This document shows, piece after piece, positions 20,912 through 29,020 of a stretch of DNA of 41,930 nucleotides; the first letter of the stretch is position 1; every line of letters begins with the position of its first letter. The notes beneath the pieces are model-generated. The model was not told the DNA's origin and searched no databases. It worked only from the letters and a program-made list of their open reading frames with translations. The stretch comes from Paracoccaceae bacterium (lineage in GTDB: Bacteria > Pseudomonadota > Alphaproteobacteria > Rhodobacterales > Rhodobacteraceae), in contig JASJCC010000006.1 of the NCBI GenBank assembly GCA_030066175.1, positions 1-41,930 of the forward strand. Direction: 5' to 3'. The position numbers were made by a program, and so were the translations under genes.

Positions 20912-21973
20912 TTAGACCTCCCGTTTTGTGTTGGAACCGCCGACAAGACGGCGACGAATTGGAAAGAGTTGCAGCCCGGTGCGTTCAGAGATCAGCCCCC
21001 AAAGACCGCGCGGCGCAAAGAGCATGACGCTGATGCCAATGAGGCCAAGCACCATCAGGTACCAGCTGCCGTAATCCGCCAGCAGGCTTTGCAGCACGAA
21101 AAAGACCAGCACGCCAAGGATCGGGCCTTCGATTGTGCCGATCCCACCGATCACGACGATAAAGATGACGTAAGCCGTCCAGTCGGTGACGCTGAAAGCG
21201 GCATCGGGCGAAATCCGCGCCTTTTGCAGATAGATCAGCCCACCGGCGAGCCCGGTTCCAAAGGCCGATGTCAGAAACACCACCCATTTCATGCGGCTTG
21301 CGTCGACCCCAACGGACTTGGCGGCCTCGGTGTTGTCGCGGACCGCTGCCAGGGCGAGACCGCGTTTGGTGCGCAAGAGCCAGTAGACGCCGGCAATGGT
21401 GATGACGGCGAGTGTCAAGGCCAGCCAGTAAGACAGGATGTCCCGCGCGGCACTGGCGCGCACGTCAAAAAGCGCACGGATGCCATCGACAAAGGCCAGC
21501 TCGCGCAGCGCATCACGCGGCAGCGACGTGCCGGTGCCGCCACCCACGCCGCGCCATTGCGCGACCGACAGGCGCGCAATCTCGGCAATCACCCAGGTAC
21601 CGATGGCAAAGTACGCCCCCTGCAGGCGGAACGCGAAAAAAGCGGTGGGGATGGCCAGCAACAGGGCGGCCACCCCTCCCAACAGGATCGACAGGATCGG
21701 ATCGGCGCCGCCCAGGATGACCGCGCCATAGAGCGCGTAGGCGCCGATGCCGACAAAGGCCTGCTGCCCCACCGATACCAGCCCGCCATAGCCCGCCAGC
21801 AGGTTCCAGTACTGCGCCAAAGTCAGCATCGTCAGGATGAAGAACAGATCCTGGATCATCCCGCGCGAGGCATAGGCCGGCGCCGCAAAGAGTGCCACGA
21901 TCAGGACCGCGGCGGCGATCAGCGTGGCAGTCGAGGCCGGCGTGCGAAGAGTGACGGAATAGGCGGTAGCCAT
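20912..21973 (-). CDS. Branched-chain-type ABC transporter permease (LivM-like)
   Basis: Hydrophobic; LTLAQYWNLLAGYGGLVSVGQQAFVGIGAYALYG, GVDASRMKWVVFLTSAFGTGLAGGL, VIGGIGTIEGPILG. Confidence 0.95.
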   Translation of the reverse strand: MATAYSVTLRTPASTATLIAAAVLIVALFAAPAYASRGMIQDLFFILTMLTLAQYWNLLAGYGGLVSVGQQAFVGIGAYALYGAVILGGADPILSILLGGVAALLLAIPTAFFAFRLQGAYFAIGTWVIAEIARLSVAQWRGVGGGTGTSLPRDALRELAFVDGIRALFDVRASAARDILSYWLALTLAVITIAGVYWLLRTKRGLALAAVRDNTEAAKSVGVDASRMKWVVFLTSAFGTGLAGGLIYLQKARISPDAAFSVTDWTAYVIFIVVIGGIGTIEGPILGVLVFFVLQSLLADYGSWYLMVLGLIGISVMLFAPRGLWGLISERTGLQLFPIRRRLVGGSNTKREV

Positions 21974-21975
21974 GC

Positions 21976-22836
21976 TCAATTCCCCCTCGGAAACAGGCCA
22001 CGCGGGCGGATCAAGAGAACGACCAGAAAGGCAACATGGCCGGCGAGGATCTGCCATTCGGGGTTAATCGCGGCACCAACGGTCTGCGCGACACCGATGA
22101 TCACACCGCCCAGTAGCGTGCCCCAAAGGCTGCCAAGCCCACCGATGATGACCGCCTCAAAGGCGTAGATCAGGCGCGCAGGACCAATGGAGGGATCGAA
22201 ATTCGCCCGCACACCCAGATAGAGCGCGGCGATGGCAGCCACGACCATGGCAAGGCCGGTCGCCGTGGCAAAGACCCGTTCCGGTTTGATGCCCATCAGG
22301 CTCGCGGTCACCGCATCGTCCGACGTCGCGCGGAACGCGCGCCCGATGGCGGTGCGATAAAAGATGTGGTTCAGCACGACGATCACCAGAATGGCCGAGC
22401 CAAAGGTCAACAGCGGCAGAACCCCCATGCTGATCGGCCCGACACTGATCGAGGCGGTCTCAAGCGCCCCGGCCGAGATGCGCTGACTGTCCGCCGAAAA
22501 CCCTTCGAGCAAGCCGTTCTGGATCACAACCGACAACCCGAAAGTCACCAGAAGCGGCGGCAGGATGTCTTCGCCCAGCGTGCGGTTCAGGACCAGCTTT
22601 TGCAGCGCCCAGCCCAGTGCGAACATCAGTGGCGCGGCGATGAGGATGGCGAAGAACGGATTCAATCCCAGCACCGTGACGCTGATTAGGATAATATAGG
22701 CCCCGAGGATAATCAGATCGCCATGGGCCAGGTTGACCAGACGCATGATTCCGAAAACCAGGCTGAGACCAGCGGCGAACAGGGCGTAAAGCCCGCCCAG
22801 CAGAATGCCTTGGATGATGGTGTCGATCCAGATCAT
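21976..22836 (-). CDS. Branched-chain-type ABC transporter permease (LivH-like)
   Basis: IIQGILLGGLYALFAAGLSLVFGIMRLVNLAHGDLIILGAY; FEAVIIGGLGSLWGTLLGG. Confidence 0.95.
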   Translation of the reverse strand: MIWIDTIIQGILLGGLYALFAAGLSLVFGIMRLVNLAHGDLIILGAYIILISVTVLGLNPFFAILIAAPLMFALGWALQKLVLNRTLGEDILPPLLVTFGLSVVIQNGLLEGFSADSQRISAGALETASISVGPISMGVLPLLTFGSAILVIVVLNHIFYRTAIGRAFRATSDDAVTASLMGIKPERVFATATGLAMVVAAIAALYLGVRANFDPSIGPARLIYAFEAVIIGGLGSLWGTLLGGVIIGVAQTVGAAINPEWQILAGHVAFLVVLLIRPRGLFPRGN

Positions 22837-23627
22837 GCAACAGCTCCGAAATAGGCGGCGTGGATGTCATCGCGGCTGATCTCGGATGGGCGGCCTTCCA
22901 GCGTGACCCGGCCCTCCATCATGCAATAGACCCGGTCCGCCACAGCGAGGGCCTGGCCGATATCCTGCTCGACCACGATCACGCTGGCGCCACTTTCCTT
23001 GATCTTGGGCAGGGCGGCGTAGATGTCTTTGATCACCACGGGGGCAAGGCCCAGGCTGATCTCGTCACAAAGCAGCACATAGGGGTTCGACATCAGCGCG
23101 CGGCCGATGGCGACCATCTGTTGCTGCCCACCGGAAAGCGCCGTGCCGGGGTTGTGCCGCCGTTCGCGCAGGATCGGGAACAGCTCATAAATCGTCTCAA
23201 GCGTCCAATAGCCAGCGCCGTCATGGCCGGCGGCCAGCTCCATCGGGTCCGGCGCACCGGTGAAGCGCGACAGAAAGCTGTCGATCCGGTCACCCAGATC
23301 GCGCCCACCCTTGTGCTGCCCGCCGATGATCAGGTTTTCCTCGACACTAAGCGAGGGAAAAAGCTTGCGCCCCTCCGGCACCATGGCGATGCCGCGCTTC
23401 ATGATGGTGTCGGCGGGCAGATGGCCGATGGGGGTTTCATTATGCAGGATCTGCTCGGGCGCGTTGCGCAAGACCCCGGTTATCGACCGCATCAGCGTAG
23501 TCTTGCCCGCGCCGTTTGCGCCAATGATGGCGACGGTCTCACCCTGCTCCAGATGGATGTCGACGCCGAAGAGCGCCTGGAAATCCCCGTAATGCGCGGT
23601 CAATCCTTTGGTTTCCAGCAAAGCCAT
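22833..23627 (-). CDS. ABC transporter ATP-binding protein (LivF-like)
   Basis: IIGANGAGKTTLMRSITG, LSGGQQQMVAIGRALM, LLCDEISLGLAP. Confidence 0.95.
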   Translation of the reverse strand: MALLETKGLTAHYGDFQALFGVDIHLEQGETVAIIGANGAGKTTLMRSITGVLRNAPEQILHNETPIGHLPADTIMKRGIAMVPEGRKLFPSLSVEENLIIGGQHKGGRDLGDRIDSFLSRFTGAPDPMELAAGHDGAGYWTLETIYELFPILRERRHNPGTALSGGQQQMVAIGRALMSNPYVLLCDEISLGLAPVVIKDIYAALPKIKESGASVIVVEQDIGQALAVADRVYCMMEGRVTLEGRPSEISRDDIHAAYFGAVA

Positions 23628-24346
23628 CAGACGTCGATCCCCAGATAGATTTCCTTGACCTCACGGCTTTCCATGATCTCACCCGGATCGCCGATCCCGA
23701 TGACACGACCGAAATCCAGCACCAGCAGCCGCTCCACCACGCTGGTCAGGGCATGCAGAACATGTTCGATCCAGATGATCGTCACACCTTCGGCATGGAT
23801 GTCCTTGATGGTCTGGATCAGCGATTTGCATTCCGCGTCGGTCAGCCCACCCGCGATCTCGTCCAGCAGCAAGAGCTTTGGCTCCGTCGCCATCGCCCGC
23901 GCCAGTTCCAGCCGCTTGCGCTCCAGCAGCGACAGCGACCCGGCAGGCGCGTTTGCCTTTGGCATCAACCCGGTACGCTCCAGCACATCAGCGCAGTCAC
24001 CCGTCACCTCGGCCTCGGAGGCTCGCCGCCCGTGCGTGGCGGCGACCAGCAGGTTCTCGAACACCGTGAGTTTTTCAAACGGCTGCGGGATTTGGAAGGA
24101 CCGCCCTACCCCGTCGAGGCAACGCCGCATCGGCGGCACGCGGGTGACGTCCTGGCCGTCGAACCGGATGCTGCCCGCATCCGACATCAGATTGCCGGTG
24201 ATCAGGTTGAACAACGTAGACTTGCCAGCCCCATTGGGCCCGATGATCCCAAGCGCCTGGCCCTCGGGGACGTCAAAGCTGACGCCATCGGTCACTTTCA
24301 GTGATCCAAAGCTCTTTGACACGTTTTGAAGGCTCAGCATGGTCAT
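23627..24346 (-). CDS. ABC transporter ATP-binding protein (LivG-like)
   Basis: IIGPNGAGKSTLFNLITG, GVGRSFQIPQPFEKLTVFENLLVA, LLLDEIAGGLTD. Confidence 0.95.
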   Translation of the reverse strand: MTMLSLQNVSKSFGSLKVTDGVSFDVPEGQALGIIGPNGAGKSTLFNLITGNLMSDAGSIRFDGQDVTRVPPMRRCLDGVGRSFQIPQPFEKLTVFENLLVAATHGRRASEAEVTGDCADVLERTGLMPKANAPAGSLSLLERKRLELARAMATEPKLLLLDEIAGGLTDAECKSLIQTIKDIHAEGVTIIWIEHVLHALTSVVERLLVLDFGRVIGIGDPGEIMESREVKEIYLGIDV

Positions 24347-24357
24347 TGGGTGTCCCC

Positions 24358-24378
24358 GCCCCGGGCTTGACCCGGGGC
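24358..24378. repeat. Perfect 8-bp-arm palindrome (GCCCCGGG-CTTGA-CCCGGGGC), REP-like intergenic hairpin
   Basis: Directly visible; lies between the substrate-binding protein gene and livG-like gene of the same operon. Confidence 0.75.
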
Positions 24379-24434
24379 CTCATCCTTGTTCTCGACACCC
24401 CAGGTCGGACCCGGAGCGCGCCATCTGTCAGGTG

Positions 24435-25709
24435 TCAGGTGATGGGTTCCATCACACCGCCGGTGGGCACGTCCGGTGCGGTCTGATTATCGACAATCAC
24501 CAGGTCATAGCCGCCGCCATCCTTCAACCGCCATTGCCCGCCGACCAGCGGCGTTTTGGCGACGTTCTTCGCGGCAAAGGGTGGCAGACCGGCGCCATTC
24601 CAGGCCAGAGGTCCGACGATGGTGTTGAGATTTGTGGCCGCGATCGCCTCGGACACTTCATCGGGGTCGCTGCTGTCGCTGACCCGGCCCATGGCATCCG
24701 CCGCCACCTCGAACAAGGCGTGGACAAACCCGATCGGCTGGGTCCAGGAACGGCCCGTCGCCGTGGTGAACCCCGCCGCCAGATCCCCCGCGCTCATCCC
24801 GTTCAGCGAGGACGAAAACGGATGGGTTGGCGACCACCAGACCTCGGACGACAGGTTGTGACCGGTGTCGCCGAGCGCCTCGACGGCCTGCGGGAACAAG
24901 ATGGCCTTGCCGATCGAGGCTGCCTTGGGCGTGAATCCCTGCTGCTTGGCCTGCGTCCAGAACGTGGTGAAATCCGGCGGGATGACCACGCCGGTGACAA
25001 TCTCGACGCTCGCCGATTTGAACGCGTTGATCTGGGCCGAGAAATCGTCGGTCAGGTTCTGATAGCGGCCCGGATCGGTCAGGGTATACCCTTGCGCGTC
25101 CAGCACTGGGGGGAAGCCGACATTGGGATCACCCCAGGCATTGCCGTCGCCGTCATTGGGAAAGAGACCACCGACCGATTTGTTGGTATCCAGCTGCGCC
25201 CACATGTTGGTGAAGACAGCGATCACGTCCTCCAGCCCCCAGAAGAAGTGATAAGCGTAGTTGAAGGGCTGCCAGCTTGCGGGGTCGCCAGGGTTGCCCT
25301 GCTGGCCGATGAACCACGGCTGCCAGGGCGCGACGGTCGAAATGCAAGGGATCTCCTCGTTTTCGCAGGTGGTTGTCACCGGGTTGGTGGTCTCGGGCGT
25401 CGACGCCACCAGCATCAGATCGATCTCATCATCGACGATCAGCTCCTGCGCCACTTCCGCGGCCCGGTTGGGATTGGATTGGCTGTCTTTGACGATCACC
25501 TCAAAGTTAGCGCCGGCCTCGGTGCCCGCAAAGCCGTCAAGGATGAACTGGTCGGCCTCGGCAAAAGCGGCCAGCGGGCCCGATTGCGGGGTCACATAGC
25601 CGATCCTGATCTTTGCCCCCTGCGCGATGGCCGGGGCCGCCAAGCCACCTGCGGCAAGTGCGACGCCAGACGCGGCGGTCGACTGGAGCAGTTTCCTGCG
25701 TGTGATCAT
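24435..25709 (-). CDS. ABC transporter substrate-binding protein (HAAT/Peripla_BP_6 type) with Tat-like signal
   Basis: MITRRKLLQSTAASGVALAAGGLAAPAIAQ (twin Arg) then KIRIGYVTPQSGPLAAFAEADQF…. Confidence 0.93.
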   Translation of the reverse strand: MITRRKLLQSTAASGVALAAGGLAAPAIAQGAKIRIGYVTPQSGPLAAFAEADQFILDGFAGTEAGANFEVIVKDSQSNPNRAAEVAQELIVDDEIDLMLVASTPETTNPVTTTCENEEIPCISTVAPWQPWFIGQQGNPGDPASWQPFNYAYHFFWGLEDVIAVFTNMWAQLDTNKSVGGLFPNDGDGNAWGDPNVGFPPVLDAQGYTLTDPGRYQNLTDDFSAQINAFKSASVEIVTGVVIPPDFTTFWTQAKQQGFTPKAASIGKAILFPQAVEALGDTGHNLSSEVWWSPTHPFSSSLNGMSAGDLAAGFTTATGRSWTQPIGFVHALFEVAADAMGRVSDSSDPDEVSEAIAATNLNTIVGPLAWNGAGLPPFAAKNVAKTPLVGGQWRLKDGGGYDLVIVDNQTAPDVPTGGVMEPIT

Positions 25710-25734
25710 GTGAAATCCTCCCAATTTCCGTGTT

Positions 25735-26808
25735 TTAGTGTTTTGGCGCCTGTCCGTGGAACGCCGCGTCCAGAAGCGCGCGAATGCCATCGCGCGTCAC
25801 CGGCGCCGGGTTCCAATAGGCGTTTTGCGTGGCCAGATCGGCAGCGCGATCCAGGTCTGCCTCCCGCAGACCCAAATCAGCCAGCCGGGTGGGCGCGCCC
25901 ATCTTTTCGGAGAACGCATGCAGGGCCTGGCCCGCGCTCTCACCGCCGAAAATCTCTGCCACCGGGGCCAGAAGATCCGGCACGGCACCCGCGTTGAAGC
26001 CAATGGCATGGGGCAGAATGATCGCGTGGGTTTCGGCATGCGGCAGGTCAAAACTGCCGCCCAGCGTGTGGCACAGCTTGTGATGCAGCGCCATGCCCAC
26101 CTGCCCCAGAACGGTGCCGCAGAGCCACGCGCCATAAAGTGTCTCGCCCCGAGCATCCAAATCGCCCGGATTCTCAACAACACGCGGCAGCGCCTCGGCA
26201 AAGGCGCGCATCCCTTCGACGGCCAGGGCGCTCGACAGCGGGTTGCGGTCTTGCGCGTAAAGCCCCTCTGCCGCGTGCGCGATGGCATTGAGCGCGCTGG
26301 TGACCGTCATTGGCACCGGCAGGCTTGCCACCAGTTCGGCATCGTAGAGGATCACCTCCGGCTGGACCTTCGGATCCTTCAGCGTGGTCTTCCGCCCGCG
26401 CTCCGTCTGGCCCAGGATCGGCGTTGCCTCGGACCCGGCATAGGTCGTGGGTACAACGATCTGTGGCAGGTCGGTGCGATAGGCGATGGCCTTGGCCAAC
26501 CCTGTGGTCGAGCCGCCACCGACAGCCACAAGACAATCAGCGCCAATCTCCTCAACCTGCGCAATCGCCTCTTCGGTCACCGCAACAGGCGTGTGCATCG
26601 TGGCGCCGGTAAAGACGCCGGCGGCGCGCTCACCCACATCCTTGGCAAAGGCCAGCGCAGTCTCGGCCTGCTGCGGTGTTGACAGGATCAGCGCGCGCTG
26701 CCCACCGATCCGCGCGATTTCCGCGCCGACCTGATGCCGGACGCCCGGACCAAAGCTGACCCGCACCGCGGCGCTTTGGGCGACAAACTCGCGCTGAAAG
26801 AAGGACAT
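25735..26808 (-). CDS. Maleylacetate reductase (iron-containing alcohol dehydrogenase family)
   Basis: FGPGVRHQVGAEI, AVGGGSTTGLAKAIA, VVPTTYAGSEATPILGQTE, MALHHKLCHTLGGSFDLPHAETHAIILPH. Confidence 0.94.
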   Translation of the reverse strand: MSFFQREFVAQSAAVRVSFGPGVRHQVGAEIARIGGQRALILSTPQQAETALAFAKDVGERAAGVFTGATMHTPVAVTEEAIAQVEEIGADCLVAVGGGSTTGLAKAIAYRTDLPQIVVPTTYAGSEATPILGQTERGRKTTLKDPKVQPEVILYDAELVASLPVPMTVTSALNAIAHAAEGLYAQDRNPLSSALAVEGMRAFAEALPRVVENPGDLDARGETLYGAWLCGTVLGQVGMALHHKLCHTLGGSFDLPHAETHAIILPHAIGFNAGAVPDLLAPVAEIFGGESAGQALHAFSEKMGAPTRLADLGLREADLDRAADLATQNAYWNPAPVTRDGIRALLDAAFHGQAPKH

Positions 26809-26855
26809 CGATGCTCCCCACCATGACGTTGCGTGCATCGATAGCAGAGATGAAT

Positions 26856-26901
26856 TTCGAATTTGATCGAATTACAGGGCATCTATATAACATCATGTTA
26901 T
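26856..26901. promoter_or_regulatory. Candidate LysR-type regulator binding region (two inverted repeats)
   Basis: TTCGA-N6-TCGAA at 26856-26871 and ATAACA-TCA-TGTTAT at 26887-26901, in the divergent intergenic region; the second overlaps the regulator start codon. Confidence 0.45.
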
Positions 26902-27847
26902 GAAAATAGACCCAAGACACCTCGAAATCCTGGCGGCCATCGTCGACAATGGCGGTTTGACCGAAGGCGCCGAGGCACTTGGCAAGTCGCAGCCTTCGAT
27001 CTCTCGCACCTTGTCGCAACTTGAAAGCCGCATCGGCGCGCCCTTGTTCCACCCCGGGCGGCGCCCACTCAAGGCGACCGAGCTGGGCTTGTCCCTCGCC
27101 GCGCAAGGCCGCAGCGTCTTAGAGGCAACCCGCGTGGCCGGCCAGATCGTGGACCGGTACCGCACCGGGCATACCGGGCTTGTCCGCGTTGCGGGAACGC
27201 CGGTGTTCATGGACGGCGTGGTCGCTGGCATTATCGCCAGGTTTCAGCAGCACATGCCGGACGTGCTGGTGGAACAAAGCTATGGTTATGCCGACGCCCT
27301 GATCGACCGTTTGCGCAACGCGACGCTGGATCTGGCGATTATCCCGCTCCAGCAAGGGCAAGTGCCGGACGACCTGCGGTTTCAGCCCATTTTGCCGGGG
27401 TTAAACGTAATCGCCTGTCGAAACGGACACCCGCTTTTGCGGCGCAAATCGATCACCCTGTCGGACATTTCGCAATACTCCTGGATCGCCCCACCAACCA
27501 ACAGCCCGCTCTACCGCGACCTTCAAAGGGCCCTCGCCAAGATCGGAGCGAAGGATTTCCGCATCAACTTTTCCGGCGGATCGCTGGCGTCTGTTGTCAG
27601 CATCCTCGCCGGCTCCGACAGCCTGACCGTGCTGCCCTATTCGGTGGTCTTCGAGATGAAAAACCAAAACCAGATCTCGGCCCTGACACTGGAAATCGGC
27701 CACCCTGACCGGATGTTGGGCGTGTTGTCGAAGGAAACGCCAGACAAGAACCCAGCGGGTGAGCGCTTCAAGTCCTTTGTCATCTCACAATTCGAAAGCC
27801 TATCGCGGAGGATCAATCAACATAGGCAAGAGCAACTCTGGCGGTAG
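26900..27847 (+). CDS. LysR-family transcriptional regulator
   Basis: N-terminal HTH (RHLEILAAIVDNGGLTEGAEALGKSQPSISRTLSQLESRIGAPLFHPGRRPLKATELG); divergent from the hydroxyquinol operon. Confidence 0.95.
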   Translation: MKIDPRHLEILAAIVDNGGLTEGAEALGKSQPSISRTLSQLESRIGAPLFHPGRRPLKATELGLSLAAQGRSVLEATRVAGQIVDRYRTGHTGLVRVAGTPVFMDGVVAGIIARFQQHMPDVLVEQSYGYADALIDRLRNATLDLAIIPLQQGQVPDDLRFQPILPGLNVIACRNGHPLLRRKSITLSDISQYSWIAPPTNSPLYRDLQRALAKIGAKDFRINFSGGSLASVVSILAGSDSLTVLPYSVVFEMKNQNQISALTLEIGHPDRMLGVLSKETPDKNPAGERFKSFVISQFESLSRRINQHRQEQLWR

Positions 27848-28943
27848 TCACGTGCACCCACCGTAAGTGGCCAAATCTCGAATCCTCCCCGAAAAATGCT
27901 GGTATGGCTCTTCCATCTTTTTTATTGGTTTTTTGATGGGTCCAGTTTCCGGAAGCGACAAAGCGCGGAACGCCGACCCACTAGTTGCCGAATGCAAAGG
28001 GTTCCAGTTTGATCTTGGTGGGGCCACGACTCTGTTGATTGGCAACGTCTCAAACACCTCATGGCGCCAGTAAAATGAACCATTAAGTTTCTCTTGGAAA
28101 CAACTTCATGACCATCATACGACCGGTTCGAAATGTGACGATCGCCCTTTGGCAACGCTGTGAACACGGCATCGGCCATGGTTTTTCACTCTTTGAGAAG
28201 CCGATACTTGAAGTACTCGTCATCGACCCGGATTTCTGCTCAGATGGCCAGCCAAATCTCGCCATCCCCTTGCAGTGCGCAATATCGAACCAGGATGGGC
28301 TGGCCTTTTTCGTGGCAAGGTTGCGAAAGGTGCAACATGGGCATTGGCGGTTTTTGAGTGGGTCGCAGAACCGGAGGTTCGGACTGAGTGGGTTGCTCAA
28401 AAACTGCCCGTTACAGCGCTGCAAATCCATGCGGAACGATTGCGATTGCCCCAGGCCAAAGTCCTTGGCGCAACTGATTGGAACTTGTCAGAGAGATTGC
28501 CTCGTTCATGCGATCCACGGGCGGTTTATCTTTTACTCGTACTTCAGGCGTTCACGATATAGCTTGCTTTCGAGACTTGGTCAGACACCGCCAAAAACCT
28601 CGCCGCCCTACACAGCAACAGGTAAACTTGATCGCAGGCGGGCGAGCATCGCGGTGCGTCGCGACGAGCTTTGGTTCCTTTGTCGCGAAGCAAATCTGCG
28701 AGTGCGCCTAAAGAGCATTGCAATGCATGGTTTTGGCGAAAATGCTAAGTCTTCTTGCCAACTGAAATGGACGGGCATTGACCCACCAAATCAACGATCA
28801 GCCGCAGCAGTGCAACTGAAAACGTGCTCCGTTGTGCCAGGCGCTTTGTGTCGCGTGCTTTCAGCAGGCGGATTGGCCGCAAGCATAAGCTTTCAAAGAA
28901 AAAGCTGGCCACAAGGTGGTGCCCGTCTTTAAGGTTAAACATC

Positions 28944-28980
28944 CGGATTGCATGCCGGGTCAGCCGGGCAAGGCAATCCG
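28944..28980. repeat. Inverted repeat CGGATTGC…GCAATCCG upstream of the 862-aa gene
   Basis: Perfect 8-bp arms separated by 21 nt, ending about 40 bp before the ATG at 29021. Confidence 0.5.
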
Positions 28981-29020
28981 TTCCGAAGTGGTGGTATCAC
29001 TCAAGGGGGGAGGATGAACC

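Noticed and set aside
20084-22168. 694-aa plus-strand ORF
   Set aside because: Antisense to the monooxygenase and LivM-like permease; His/Arg/Gln/Asp-rich translation typical of the reverse complement of a GC-rich gene.
24339-25997. 552-aa plus-strand ORF
   Set aside because: Antisense to the binding-protein gene; composition artefact.
28715-28726. 12-bp perfect palindrome GCATTGCAATGC
   Set aside because: Isolated, not near a start codon or in a paired arrangement; chance occurrence cannot be excluded.
28108-28932. 274-aa plus-strand ORF in the low-GC spacer
   Set aside because: Cys/Arg/Ser-rich, no domain, competing open frames on both strands; probably non-coding or decayed, so not called as a gene.
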